Shown here: in pieces, positions 25,418 to 34,937 of the stretch
Layout: each line of letters begins with the position of its first letter
Position numbering within the stretch: the stretch's first letter is position 1
Assembly: GCA_049314555.1 (NCBI GenBank)
Contig: JBMOEW010000002.1
Coordinates: 1-64,000 of the forward strand
Direction of reading: 5' to 3'
DNA: 64,000 bases
From: REEB509 sp049314555
Lineage (GTDB): Bacteria > Pseudomonadota > Alphaproteobacteria > Caulobacterales > Aquidulcibacteraceae
Notes under the pieces: generated by a model
What the model was told of the DNA's origin: nothing
Databases searched by the model: none
The model's input: only the letters and a program-made list of their open reading frames with translations
Translations under genes and position numbers: made by a program

Positions 25418-27373
25418 TTAAGCTGTTCGGATCTGATGCAAGAATTGATGCGCGGCAGATTTGAGCGAAACCGCTTGTCTCGCCAGTTCCTCGGCGGCAC
25501 CCAGGGATTGACTGGCGGCGGCGCCGGTTTCGCCGGCCGTTTCAGAAACCGTTGAGACTGCTTGCGTGACTTCGCTTGTCGCGCTCGCCACTTCCGCCGC
25601 GCGGCTTGAGATTTCGCGAACGGCGGCCATTTGCTCTTCGATAGCCGCGGCGATCGCGCCGGCAATGCCGCTCATTTCGCTGATCGCGCCGTTGACGCCC
25701 TCGATGGCCGCAACGGCTTCTCCCGTGGCGGCGGACACGCCTTCAATGTGGCCGCGAATGTCTTCGGTGGCGCGGGCGGTCTGCTCGGCCAAGGACTTCA
25801 CTTCCGACGCGACGACCGCAAAGCCGCGGCCAGCATCGCCGGCGCGGGCGGCTTCGATCGTGGCATTCAGCGCCAGCAGATTGGTTTGGGCGGCGATGTC
25901 GGAAATCAGTTGCACCACGGCCCCGATGCGCTCAGCGGCGGCGGACAAATCTGCCATTCGCGCTGACGCGCCGTGGGCGCGGGCTTCGCCATCGTTGGCA
26001 ATGCGGGCGGATTGCGACGCTTGCTGTGCAATCTCTGAGATTGTGACGGCCAATTCCTCGGACGCGGCGGCAACGGTCTGGACGCTCACCGAGCTATGAT
26101 TTGATGCGCCGGCGGCGGCCTTGGCGTTTTCGGCGGCCGTGTCGGCTGCGCCCATGAGAGACGCAGAGGAGGCCTGAAGCTCTGTTGCCGCGGAAGCAAC
26201 GGTGTCGATTGCTTCGCCCACGGAGCGCTCGAACGAATCGGCCATTGAGATGATTTCGGCACGACGCGCAGCGGTCGCGCGTTGATCGGCTTGCTCGGAT
26301 TGCAGATTGGCGTTATCGATCAGGCTTTGCTTGAACGCGTGGACCGCGGCGGCGATCTTGCCGGTTTCGTGTTTGTCGGTTTGGTAGGGGGCTTCGACCG
26401 AGAGGTCGCCAGCACGTAAGGAATCCATCGCTCCGACCAGCCGCGAAATCCGGCCAGACAAGCCGCGTGACACGGCTGCCATCATGCCGCCTGCGGCGAG
26501 CAGCGAAAGCAAAGCGATCAAGAGGTTGCCATACAACTTGCTCTGGAAACCATCGATTCTGGTCTCAAGCAGTCTTTCCAGATCCGAAGCACTGGCGGTC
26601 CAGGTGGCAGAGACTGCGCGGTGAAAGCCAGCTTCTTCGCGCGCCAAATCGGCAGTGCTGCCAACCTGGCCGGTTGTGCCGACATTGGCGACAATGCCTT
26701 GGGCTGCAGCTTGGAACCCGGACCATGCGGCGGAAAGCGTTCCGCGGGGGCTGGACATCGCCTGGGTCACAGATCCGTCTTTGCTGGAGGTGCCGGCGGC
26801 ATCAAGCGAGCCTTGCGACGCATTGTAGGCCGCTTCCAACTGCCCGAACGCGATGACGATGTTTGCGCGTTGGTCGAAGCTGAGGTCGGTTTGGCTTGCT
26901 GCGGCTTCGACCTGACTGGCGAATGTGTGGGCAGCCAAAGCAAGGTCGGGCAGTTTGAAGACCGCGGCGTCCATCAAATAAAAGGAGTCTAGGTCTGGAT
27001 CGAGGACGAGGTTTGAACCGTCGCCGATCTTGGTGAGCAGGCTGCGCGCGGCGGCGAGATCGCCTTCGGAGAGGTCGCCGACCAGGGCCTGCGCTTCGCC
27101 ACTGCCTACCACATTTGCGCCCGGTTCGATCGCCGCACGCAGGCCAGCAATATCGCCCGCACCAGGGTTTTCACCGGTCGCGGCCGTTGAAACGGCTGGC
27201 CAAGCAGCCTGGAGGTAGGTCACGCCATCCAGCTCTTTTTCGGCAAATGAGATGTCTTTGTTGCTTTGGGCCCAAAACAACCAGCCCAACAGCCCGACGG
27301 GCACCAACATCGTGCCGCCTACGGCCACCATGCGCTGAGAAATTGAAAGCCGGCTGTTGATTGCGTCGAACAT
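25418..27373 (-). CDS. methyl-accepting chemotaxis protein
   Basis: This 651-residue chemoreceptor has an N-terminal membrane helix (about residues 15-37) and a periplasmic sensing region of about 240 residues. A second helix (LLIALLSLLAAGGMMAAVS) leads to a HAMP domain (LSGRISRLVGAMDSLRAGDLSVEAP) and the long cytoplasmic coiled coil. The conserved hairpin tip is IAAQTNLLALNATIEAARAGDAGRGFAVVA-like (in two parts), which binds CheA/CheW. ATG at 27373 has AAGGTG 6 bases upstream; a GTG at 27382 would add three residues. No other che gene is in the window. Confidence 0.93.
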   Translation of the reverse strand: MFDAINSRLSISQRMVAVGGTMLVPVGLLGWLFWAQSNKDISFAEKELDGVTYLQAAWPAVSTAATGENPGAGDIAGLRAAIEPGANVVGSGEAQALVGDLSEGDLAAARSLLTKIGDGSNLVLDPDLDSFYLMDAAVFKLPDLALAAHTFASQVEAAASQTDLSFDQRANIVIAFGQLEAAYNASQGSLDAAGTSSKDGSVTQAMSSPRGTLSAAWSGFQAAAQGIVANVGTTGQVGSTADLAREEAGFHRAVSATWTASASDLERLLETRIDGFQSKLYGNLLIALLSLLAAGGMMAAVSRGLSGRISRLVGAMDSLRAGDLSVEAPYQTDKHETGKIAAAVHAFKQSLIDNANLQSEQADQRATAARRAEIISMADSFERSVGEAIDTVASAATELQASSASLMGAADTAAENAKAAAGASNHSSVSVQTVAAASEELAVTISEIAQQASQSARIANDGEARAHGASARMADLSAAAERIGAVVQLISDIAAQTNLLALNATIEAARAGDAGRGFAVVASEVKSLAEQTARATEDIRGHIEGVSAATGEAVAAIEGVNGAISEMSGIAGAIAAAIEEQMAAVREISSRAAEVASATSEVTQAVSTVSETAGETGAAASQSLGAAEELARQAVSLKSAAHQFLHQIRTA

Positions 27374-27454
27374 TTTGGACACCTTGAGCGTCCGTCTTTT
27401 CCACGCAGTGGGTTAAGGAGCCGTTTCTTGACACGTTTGTGCTGGGCTTTCGAC

Positions 27455-27482
27455 TTGCGACGCTTTGCGCCGCTTGTATCGT
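27455..27482 (+). promoter_or_regulatory. possible promoter of the ABC ATPase gene
   Basis: TTGCGA at 27455-27460 and TATCGT at 27477-27482 are 16 bases apart. The predicted start falls at or next to the ATG at 27489, which would give a leaderless mRNA. A consensus TTGACA also occurs at 27428-27433 but has no good -10 at 17 bases. Confidence 0.4.
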
Positions 27483-27488
27483 GTTGCC

Positions 27489-29285
27489 ATGAGCTTGCTG
27501 CAGATTAACGAATTGCGCGTGACCTTCGAGACGCCAGATGGCGCTATCGAAGCTGTTAGGGGTATTTCTCTCGACATCGCCGCGGGCGAGTGCCTCGGAA
27601 TCGTTGGGGAAAGCGGATCGGGGAAGAGCCAAACGTTTTTGGCGGCCTTCGGGCTCCTGCCGCAGAACGGGCGGGCCAGTGGGTCTGTCATGTTTGACGG
27701 GCAGGAGATCTTGAACGCCCGTCGGCACACGCTGAATTCCCTGCGCGGTCGCAGAGTGGCGATGGTGTTTCAAGACCCGCTCACCGCGCTGACGCCTCAC
27801 CTGCGCATTGAAGAGCAAATGGGCGAAGTGCTGAGCCAGCATTTTGGTCTGCGCGGTGAAGCGGCGCGGCAAAAAAGTGTGCTGTGGCTTGAAAAGGTGC
27901 GCATCCCGGAAGCATCGCGCCGGCTTCGTGCTTATCCGCACGAGCTGTCCGGCGGGATGCGCCAGCGGGTGATGATTGCCATGGCGATGATGGCGGAACC
28001 AGCGCTGCTGATCGCTGACGAGCCAACCACGGCCCTAGATGCCACCGTGCAAGCGCAGGTCCTGGACCTGATGGAAGACTTGCGGCGCGAAACAAACACT
28101 GCGGTTGCTTTGATCACGCACGACATGGGGGTGATCGCCCGGATGGCGCAGCGCGTGATCGTGATGCGCAAAGGGGAGATCGTGGAAACGGGCGAGGTTG
28201 ATCGACTGTTTTCTGCGCCCAGCCACGACTACACAAAGATGCTGTTGGCGGCGGTGCCTCGGATTACCGGGGCGCGGGCGGGCGCTGATCTCGCGCCGCC
28301 GACGCCTGGCAACCCCCTGATCGAGGTTAATGGCCTGAAGGTCCATTTCCCGATCCACATCGAAGGCGGACTGTTTGGCCATACCAAACAATTGCGGGCC
28401 GTGGATGGGGTGAGTTTTTCGCTGCTCTCTGGGGAAACGCTTGGCATTGTGGGTGAAAGCGGGTGTGGGAAGTCTACTTTAGCGCGGGCGGTTTTGCAGC
28501 TGTTGCCACGAACCGCGGGCTCCGTTGGCTTCTTGGGCGCTGGCTTAAACGCCGGCGACAAAAAAGCCATTCGCGAAGCCCGCAGTGACTTGCAGATCGT
28601 TTTCCAAGACCCGCTGGCCAGTCTTGATCCGCGGATGTCGATCGGTGCCTCGATCGCAGAGCCCTTGCGGGGTTTCAGGCCGGAGCTGAACCGCCTGCAA
28701 CGCGACGACATGGTGCGTCAGATGATGACGCAAGTTGGCCTCGATCCGGCGCTGCTCAATCGCTATCCGCACGAGCTTTCTGGCGGGCAAAACCAGCGGG
28801 TGGGCATTGCTCGGGCGATGATCTTGAAGCCCAAGTTTGTCGTGTGTGATGAAGCGGTGAGCGCGCTGGACGTTTCCATTCAAGCCCAGATCGTGCGCCT
28901 GCTGATCAAACTTCAGAAGGATCTGGGGCTGACAATGCTGTTCATCAGCCACGATCTTGCGGTGGTGAAGGAGATCAGCCACCGGGTGATGGTGTTGTAT
29001 CTGGGGCGGGCGGTGGAACTTGGCCCTTCAGACGTCATTCTCAAGAACCCGCAGCACCCCTATACGCGTGCGCTTTTGGCTGCGGCTCCGGAACCTGATC
29101 CGGTTGTCGCGCGCTCAAAGGAGCGCGTGCGGCTGGACGGCGATCTGCCTAGCCCCCTCGACCGGCGCGCCACGCTGCGGTTCATGAAATCCAAGCTGAT
29201 CGACGATGCGGATGCTGAACAGTATCAGCCTCAAATGAAGGAAGCCGCACCTGGGCATTGGGTTGCGGAATACGATCCCGCCTGA
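27489..29285 (+). CDS. ABC transporter, fused double ATP-binding protein (YejF-like)
   Basis: This 598-residue protein carries two ABC ATPase domains of the oligopeptide/nickel (Dpp/Opp) class. Domain 1 has Walker A GESGSGKS near residue 39 and signature LSGGMRQRV. Domain 2 has Walker A GESGCGKST near residue 320, signature LSGGQNQRVGIARA and Walker B FVVCDEAVSALD. The arrangement is that of YejF/DppDF fusions that power peptide import. ATG at 27489 starts MSLLQINELRVTF. No permease or binding-protein genes lie next to it, so partners must be elsewhere. It overlaps or abuts the following peptidase gene. Confidence 0.9.
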   Translation: MSLLQINELRVTFETPDGAIEAVRGISLDIAAGECLGIVGESGSGKSQTFLAAFGLLPQNGRASGSVMFDGQEILNARRHTLNSLRGRRVAMVFQDPLTALTPHLRIEEQMGEVLSQHFGLRGEAARQKSVLWLEKVRIPEASRRLRAYPHELSGGMRQRVMIAMAMMAEPALLIADEPTTALDATVQAQVLDLMEDLRRETNTAVALITHDMGVIARMAQRVIVMRKGEIVETGEVDRLFSAPSHDYTKMLLAAVPRITGARAGADLAPPTPGNPLIEVNGLKVHFPIHIEGGLFGHTKQLRAVDGVSFSLLSGETLGIVGESGCGKSTLARAVLQLLPRTAGSVGFLGAGLNAGDKKAIREARSDLQIVFQDPLASLDPRMSIGASIAEPLRGFRPELNRLQRDDMVRQMMTQVGLDPALLNRYPHELSGGQNQRVGIARAMILKPKFVVCDEAVSALDVSIQAQIVRLLIKLQKDLGLTMLFISHDLAVVKEISHRVMVLYLGRAVELGPSDVILKNPQHPYTRALLAAAPEPDPVVARSKERVRLDGDLPSPLDRRATLRFMKSKLIDDADAEQYQPQMKEAAPGHWVAEYDPA

Positions 29286-29308
29286 TGCCAAGTTTAGGAG
29301 AATTGCGC

Positions 29309-31267
29309 TTGAAAACTCTCGCTGCCGCGGCTTGTCTGGCTTTGACTTTGGGCGTCGCTTGGGCCGATCCTGCTCCTGTGGCCGCGGCGCGACCGGGTCC
29401 GGTCGACGTGCGTACCCAGGGGGCGTTGCGCTTTGAAAATGTGCCACAAACGCCGCCGGCCGTCCGGGAACGTTTGCGCCAATATGTCAACACGCGCGCG
29501 GCCGGGTTTTTGGACTTCCTGCCCGATGGCGGGATATTGATCGCAACGCGGTTTGGCAACGCCACCCAAGTACACCGCGTGGCTCAGCCGATGGGCGCAC
29601 GCACCCAGCTGACCTTTTTCGATGAGCCGGTCGGTGGTGCTTCGGTGCGGCCAGGCAACGGGGACGCCTTCCTTTTTGCCCGTGATGCTGGCGGGGATGA
29701 AAACTTCGGCGGCTTCTTGCAGAACCTGACCACCGGTCAAGTGAACCAGTTTACCACCCCCGGCACACGCAATCAGAGCGCTGTATGGCGCGATGACGGA
29801 CAGATGGTGGCGTGGGCGCAGGTTCCCGCGGCATCACCAAACTACGACATCATGATCGCTGATCCAGCTGCGCCAGCTGCACCGCGGCGCTTGCTTCAGG
29901 GCGAGGGTGCGGTTGGGCCGCTCGATTTCAGCGCGGATGGCAGCAAGCTGCTGATCGGACAATCGATCTCGGTGGCGTATAGTCGGCGGTTTATCCTGGA
30001 TGTGGCCAGCGGTGCGTTAAGTGAAATCACGCCTGATCTGCGCGTCTCTTATGACGGTGGCGAGTTTACGCCCGATGGTCGGGCGATCATTCTCACCAGC
30101 GACGAGGGTAGCGAGTATCAACGCCTTGTGCGGATCGACCTGACAACCGGGGCCCGTACCGTGCTGACCCCCAACCTCAACTGGGATGTGGAGAGTTTTG
30201 ACCAGTCCCGCGACGGCCGGCGGATTGCACTGAGCGTGAACGAAGCGGGTCAATCCCGGCTATCCATCATCGACGCGCGCGCGGGGCGAACCACGCACCA
30301 GGTGGATCTGCCGCCTTCGGTTGTGAGCGGCGTACAGTTTGACGATGCCGGCCGCCGGCTTGGCTTCACCGTGAACGCGGCAACCGCGCCCGGCGATGCC
30401 TACACCTACGACCTGCGGTCGCGCCAACTGACGCGTTGGACGCAAAGCGAAGTGGGTGGCCTTGACCCGTCTCGATTTGTGGCGCCCGAGCTTGTGACCT
30501 GGACCAGCTTTGACGGGCGCGAAATCAGCGGCTTTTACTATCGCCCAGCGAGCGGCGGGAACTTCCCGGTGATCGTTTCGATCCACGGGGGGCCAGAGGC
30601 GCAATCGCGGCCGACGTTTTCTTCCACGGTGCAGTATTGGGTGAACGAACTGGGCGTGGCCGTGTTGGTGCCGAACGTGCGGGGGTCTTCTGGCTACGGA
30701 CGGTCTTTCCTCGCGCTGGATAATGCGGAAAAGCGGGAGGACTCGGTTCGCGATATTGGGGCGGCGCTCGATTGGATCGCGGCGCGGCCTGAGCTAGATG
30801 ACAGCCGCGTCGCTGTTTATGGCGGGTCCTATGGCGGCTACATGGTTCTTGCGTCCATGGTGCACTTCAATGATCGGTTGGCGGGGGGCGTGAACATTGT
30901 TGGGATCTCCAACTTTGTGACGTTCCTGGAGAATACCTCTGGATATCGGCGGGACCTGCGACGGGTTGAATACGGTGACGAGCGTGACCCCGCGATGCGG
31001 GCGACGCTGGAACGCATCTCGCCGCTGAGCCGAATTCACGAGGTTTCCCGCCCATTGTTGGTGATCCATGGGGCCAACGATCCGCGTGTGCCTTTGTCAG
31101 AGGCCGAGCAAGTGGCGGCGGCTGTCCGGGAAAACCGCGGTGAAGTTTGGACCTTGGTTGCTGCGGACGAGGGGCATGGTTTTGCGAAACGGCCAAATCA
31201 GGAAGCACAAAGAGAGGCTGAAACGCTTTTCTTCCAACGCATATTCCAGCTAAATCTGACCCGTTAG
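29309..31267 (+). CDS. S9 family (prolyl oligopeptidase-like) serine peptidase, exported
   Basis: This is an exported acyl-aminoacyl/dipeptidyl-peptidase type enzyme of about 652 residues. A signal peptide (MKTLAAAACLALTLGVAWA) precedes a WD40-like beta-propeller region with repeated SADGSKLLIG/TPDGRAIILTSD units. A C-terminal alpha/beta hydrolase follows, with nucleophile GGSYGGYM near residue 504, acid HGANDPRVP and base DEGHGF. TTG at 29309 is preferred because AGGAG lies 8 bases upstream; the alternative ATG at 29285 overlaps the ABC gene stop but lacks a site. Likely degrades peptides that a nearby peptide transporter might import. Confidence 0.88.
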   Translation: MKTLAAAACLALTLGVAWADPAPVAAARPGPVDVRTQGALRFENVPQTPPAVRERLRQYVNTRAAGFLDFLPDGGILIATRFGNATQVHRVAQPMGARTQLTFFDEPVGGASVRPGNGDAFLFARDAGGDENFGGFLQNLTTGQVNQFTTPGTRNQSAVWRDDGQMVAWAQVPAASPNYDIMIADPAAPAAPRRLLQGEGAVGPLDFSADGSKLLIGQSISVAYSRRFILDVASGALSEITPDLRVSYDGGEFTPDGRAIILTSDEGSEYQRLVRIDLTTGARTVLTPNLNWDVESFDQSRDGRRIALSVNEAGQSRLSIIDARAGRTTHQVDLPPSVVSGVQFDDAGRRLGFTVNAATAPGDAYTYDLRSRQLTRWTQSEVGGLDPSRFVAPELVTWTSFDGREISGFYYRPASGGNFPVIVSIHGGPEAQSRPTFSSTVQYWVNELGVAVLVPNVRGSSGYGRSFLALDNAEKREDSVRDIGAALDWIAARPELDDSRVAVYGGSYGGYMVLASMVHFNDRLAGGVNIVGISNFVTFLENTSGYRRDLRRVEYGDERDPAMRATLERISPLSRIHEVSRPLLVIHGANDPRVPLSEAEQVAAAVRENRGEVWTLVAADEGHGFAKRPNQEAQREAETLFFQRIFQLNLTR

Positions 31268-31325
31268 GGGGTTGGCGCGTTACCTGCATGGTAAGCGTCG
31301 CTTAATCCTAATTGGGGGCCATTCG

Positions 31326-32444
31326 TTGCGGATTGAGGCGGTTCATCCGCGGGAGCTCGGTGCAAGTGACGTTGTGGCGTGGGAGAACCTGCGCAGCGCC
31401 AACGGCAGCTTGACTAGCCCCTATTACTCTGGCGCGTTCGCTCGCCTGATGGGGGAGGTGCGTCCTGACGCGCGGGTGGCCGTTCTGATGGATGGCGCGG
31501 CCACCGTTGGATACCTCGGCGTGCAAGGCATATCGCGGTTTGCGGCCCTTGGCCTTGGAACGCCCTTAAGCGACTACCAGGGCCTCGTGGCAGAGCAGCG
31601 GTTGATCTTTGACCATCGTGACCTGTGCCGCGCGCTACGCGTGGGTCGGGTGGATTTGGTTAATGTGCCATTGGACCAAAGCGCCTTTGCCGGTGCGCTG
31701 CAGGGCGCGCAGGCGAGCTGGGTTGCTGACCTCAGCATGGGGCCTTTGGCCTATTTGGAGCGCATGCGCGAGCGCCGCCAGGAGACCGTTCGTCAACAGG
31801 ACCGCAAACGCCGCAAGTTGATGCGCGAGCATCCTGATGTTGTGTTTCAAGCCTGTTCCAACAGCCGCGAGCACTTAACCGCGCTTTTGGAATGGAAAAC
31901 GGATCAATGCCGGCGGACGGGGCAACCGCTGGTTTGGGCGACGCCTTGGGTTCGAGAGGTCGTTTATCGGTCTTTTGACTCCCAAGATGCGTCTTTTGGC
32001 GGCGCGCTGTTCACCATGACACGGGGCGACACGCTGGTGGCGGCGCACTATCTTTTGCGATCCGGTAGCGTTCTTCATGCCTGGCTGATCGGGCACGACG
32101 GCGGCTTTGAAGCGTATTCGCCAGGCGTTTTGCTGACGCGCTTTCTTGTCGAGTGGGCTGCAAACAACGGCTTTGTCGAGGTCGATTTCGGCATCGGTGA
32201 CTATCGATACAAACGCGAGTTCGCTGAGCCTTTGCGGCAGTTGGGCTGGGGCACGATTGGGCAGCCTTCGTGGTCGCTGGCGCTGCGGTCGGCGCAATAT
32301 CAGGCCCGCGCCATTCTGGAGCGCGCACCTGTGGAAAAAGTGGCGAGCGCGCCTGGAAAGTTGATGCGGCGGGTGGACGTGTTACGGGGCTTGGCTGCCC
32401 CAGCGATGGCGGGGCGGCTTCCCATCAAGGAACACGCCAGCTAA
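31326..32444 (+). CDS. FemAB/CelD-like acyltransferase (GNAT fold, Acetyltransf_6)
   Basis: This is a cytoplasmic protein of about 372 residues of the BioF2/CelD-like group, which has a GNAT fold in its C-terminal half. The recognisable block is SYSPGVLLTRFLVEWA-like (seen as EAYSPGVLLTRFLVEWAANN), then FVEVDFGIGDYRYKREFAE. Relatives occur in exopolysaccharide and lipid-modification clusters. TTG at 31326 has GGGGG seven bases upstream; TTG at 31272 would extend the product to 390 residues but its SD-like G run abuts the codon. Substrate unknown. Confidence 0.78.
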   Translation: MRIEAVHPRELGASDVVAWENLRSANGSLTSPYYSGAFARLMGEVRPDARVAVLMDGAATVGYLGVQGISRFAALGLGTPLSDYQGLVAEQRLIFDHRDLCRALRVGRVDLVNVPLDQSAFAGALQGAQASWVADLSMGPLAYLERMRERRQETVRQQDRKRRKLMREHPDVVFQACSNSREHLTALLEWKTDQCRRTGQPLVWATPWVREVVYRSFDSQDASFGGALFTMTRGDTLVAAHYLLRSGSVLHAWLIGHDGGFEAYSPGVLLTRFLVEWAANNGFVEVDFGIGDYRYKREFAEPLRQLGWGTIGQPSWSLALRSAQYQARAILERAPVEKVASAPGKLMRRVDVLRGLAAPAMAGRLPIKEHAS

Positions 32445-32453
32445 CGTCACTTC

Positions 32454-33689
32454 ATGCCAGCACAATCCGCACCCCGCGCGGGCTCCTTGCCCGTCACGTT
32501 CGCCGACATCGAAGCCGCCGCCAAGCGATTGGAGGGCCAGATCGAACACACACCGATGCGCCTTTCGCGGACTTTGTCTGACATCACGGGCGCACAGGTT
32601 TGGATCAAGTTCGAAAACCTCCAGTTTACCGCCAGCTTTAAGGAGCGGGGTGCCTACAATCGTTTGGTGCAGCTGAGCGAAGGCGAGCGGCGGACCGGCG
32701 TGATCGCGGTGTCGGCGGGCAATCACGCCCAAGGGGTTGCCTACAATGGGGCAAGACTTGGCGTGCCGGTGACCATCGTCATGCCGCTCGGCACGCCTTT
32801 CACCAAAGTGGAACACACGCGCAAGCATGGCGCGCGCGTCTTGTTGCATGGCGAAACCTTTGCGGACGCAACCACTTATGCCTATCAAGTCAAAGAGCGC
32901 GAGGGGCTGACATTTGTGCACCCCTACGACGACCCGGCCATCATCGCGGGACAGGGCACGATCGCTGCCGAAATGCTGCGTGTGGCGCCCGATCTGGACA
33001 TGCTGGTGATTCCGGTTGGCGGTGGCGGCCTGATCAGCGGAAATGCCATTGCGGCCAAGCACTTGAAGCCCGGCATTCGCGTCGTTGGCGTGGAAGCGCG
33101 CATGTATCCGTCCTTGCATGCCGAAATGCGGGGCGAGGATCCTGTGTGCGGTGGGCAGACCATCGCGGAGGGGATCGCGGTTAAGCAGATTGGCCGATTG
33201 CCGCTGCAGATCGCGAAGGCCCTGGTGGATGACGTGGTGTTGGTTGATGAACCGCACCTGGAACAAGCGGTCGCCCTGTTTGCCAACGTGGAAAAAACCG
33301 TGGCGGAGGGCGCTGGAGCGGCGGGGCTGGCGGCGTTGTTGGCACATCCAGGAAAGTTTGCCGGGCAGCGGGTGGGGCTGATCTTGTGTGGCGGCAACAT
33401 TGATGCGCGCCTTTTGGCCAGCGTTTTGACTCGTGGCTTGGTGCGGGAAGGGCGGATTTCCTCCTTGCGGTTGATTGGCGATGACCGCCCGGGCCTTTTG
33501 GCAAAAGTTTCAAAGGTGATCGGCGATCTTGGCGCGAACATCATTGAGGTGGCGCACAATCGGCTCGCCCTTGATGTTCCTGCCAAGGGCGCGGAGTTCG
33601 ATATTCTTATCGAAACCCGCGACGCGCAGCACACCCAAGAGATCGTTGAGGCGCTGGGCGCTGTGGGGTATCCGCCTCGCCGATTGTGA
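32454..33689 (+). CDS. ilvA: threonine ammonia-lyase with ACT domain
   Basis: This pyridoxal-phosphate enzyme deaminates threonine (or serine) to 2-oxobutyrate, the first step toward isoleucine. The PLP lysine is in TASFKERGAYNRL (near residue 63); the substrate loop is SAGNHAQGVAYNGA and the phosphate cup is VGGGGLISG. A C-terminal ACT domain (LRLIGDDRPGLLAKVSKVIGDLGANI in two parts) suggests amino-acid feedback control. The 411-residue length fits the short, single-ACT type; a catabolic TdcB-like role is the alternative. It converges on argE. Confidence 0.9.
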   Translation: MPAQSAPRAGSLPVTFADIEAAAKRLEGQIEHTPMRLSRTLSDITGAQVWIKFENLQFTASFKERGAYNRLVQLSEGERRTGVIAVSAGNHAQGVAYNGARLGVPVTIVMPLGTPFTKVEHTRKHGARVLLHGETFADATTYAYQVKEREGLTFVHPYDDPAIIAGQGTIAAEMLRVAPDLDMLVIPVGGGGLISGNAIAAKHLKPGIRVVGVEARMYPSLHAEMRGEDPVCGGQTIAEGIAVKQIGRLPLQIAKALVDDVVLVDEPHLEQAVALFANVEKTVAEGAGAAGLAALLAHPGKFAGQRVGLILCGGNIDARLLASVLTRGLVREGRISSLRLIGDDRPGLLAKVSKVIGDLGANIIEVAHNRLALDVPAKGAEFDILIETRDAQHTQEIVEALGAVGYPPRRL

Positions 33690-33718
33690 TCGGCTCTCTT
33701 GGCCCAAGGCGCAGCCCC

Positions 33719-34879
33719 TTATTGGCAAAGGTGGTCGATCAAGCTTCCCAGGAAACGGTTGGCTTTGGGCAATTGATCCAATGCGATCCATTCGTCTGGC
33801 TGATGGGCTTGGGCGATGGATCCGGGCCCGCAGATCACGGTTGGGAAGCCAGCTCCCTGAAACAAGCCGCCTTCAGTGGCAAAGGCGACCACACGCAGCG
33901 CATTGTCGCCGGTGAGGGTGCGCACGAGTTGTTCGGCGGGGCTGTCTGGAACAACCGATAAGGCCGGGCTGAAGGAGCGCTGAGTGACTTCTACAGTGGC
34001 TTCCGGCGCGATCACCCGCATGGACGCTTCGACCTCTGCGGCCTTTGCTTTGAAGCGTTCAACGAACTGCATCGGATCGACGCCCGGAGGGGTGCGCAGG
34101 TCCCAGACGAAGTGGCAGTGGCGCGCGAGGATATTCACTGCCGTGCCGCCCTCGATGGTGCCGATCGTCATTGTCGGGCCGGGGGGCAGGAAGGGTGAGT
34201 TTGGATCTGCTAGCGCTGCGGCTTCAGTGCCCATTTCGGCGATCAAATTCATAAGCGGCGCAGCGGCCATGATCGCGGACACGCCTTGTGTGGTTTGGCT
34301 GGAGTGTGCCTCGCGCCCGGTAATGCGCACATGGAAGGTCGCGATCCCCTTGTGCCCAGACACAACCGCCATCTCGGTTGGTTCGCCGATGATTGCTGCG
34401 CGCGGCCGGGGCAGTTTCTTGGCGATCGCGGAAACAAGACGCGGTGCCCCGATGCAGCCAACCTCCTCATCGTAAGTGAACGCAAGGATGATCGGGTGCT
34501 TCAAAGGGGCAGCCACTGCCGTGTCGACGTGGGCGAGGGAGGCGGCGATAAAGCTCTTCATGTCGGCGACGCCTCGGCCATAGAGGCGGTTGTCGCGTTC
34601 GGTCAGCGTGAAGGGTGGCGAAGACCATGGCTGCCCGTCTACGGGCACCACGTCAGTGTGTCCGGACAGGATCACGCCGCCTTCTACCATCGGCCCAATC
34701 ACGGAGTACAGATTGGCTTTGGAGCCCTCGTCGTTCTCAACACGCCAGCTCTCCACGCCACGCACGGCGAGGTAGGCTTCAACCCAAGCGATCAACTCCA
34801 AATTTGAGTTGCGCGAGGTGGTGTCGAACGCGATCAGTTTTTCCAAAATCGCGCGGGTTACGGACGCATCCACTGGCAT
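33719..34879 (-). CDS. argE: acetylornithine deacetylase
   Basis: ArgE hydrolyses N-acetylornithine to ornithine in arginine synthesis. The 386-residue M20-family metallohydrolase shows the first metal motif SGHTDVVPVDGQPW, the bridging aspartate in LYGRGVADMKSF, the catalytic glutamates in YDEEVGCIGA, a dimerisation domain with HVRITGREAHSSQ, and a final histidine ligand region SIAQAHQPDEW. The motif set fits ArgE better than DapE. It converges on ilvA, with 29 bases between the stops. Confidence 0.9.
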   Translation of the reverse strand: MPVDASVTRAILEKLIAFDTTSRNSNLELIAWVEAYLAVRGVESWRVENDEGSKANLYSVIGPMVEGGVILSGHTDVVPVDGQPWSSPPFTLTERDNRLYGRGVADMKSFIAASLAHVDTAVAAPLKHPIILAFTYDEEVGCIGAPRLVSAIAKKLPRPRAAIIGEPTEMAVVSGHKGIATFHVRITGREAHSSQTTQGVSAIMAAAPLMNLIAEMGTEAAALADPNSPFLPPGPTMTIGTIEGGTAVNILARHCHFVWDLRTPPGVDPMQFVERFKAKAAEVEASMRVIAPEATVEVTQRSFSPALSVVPDSPAEQLVRTLTGDNALRVVAFATEGGLFQGAGFPTVICGPGSIAQAHQPDEWIALDQLPKANRFLGSLIDHLCQ

Positions 34880-34937
34880 CGTATGAGACTGGCAGAGGCG
34901 GTATCGGGAGTCGATGCCGTTGTTGTAAGTTGGACAG

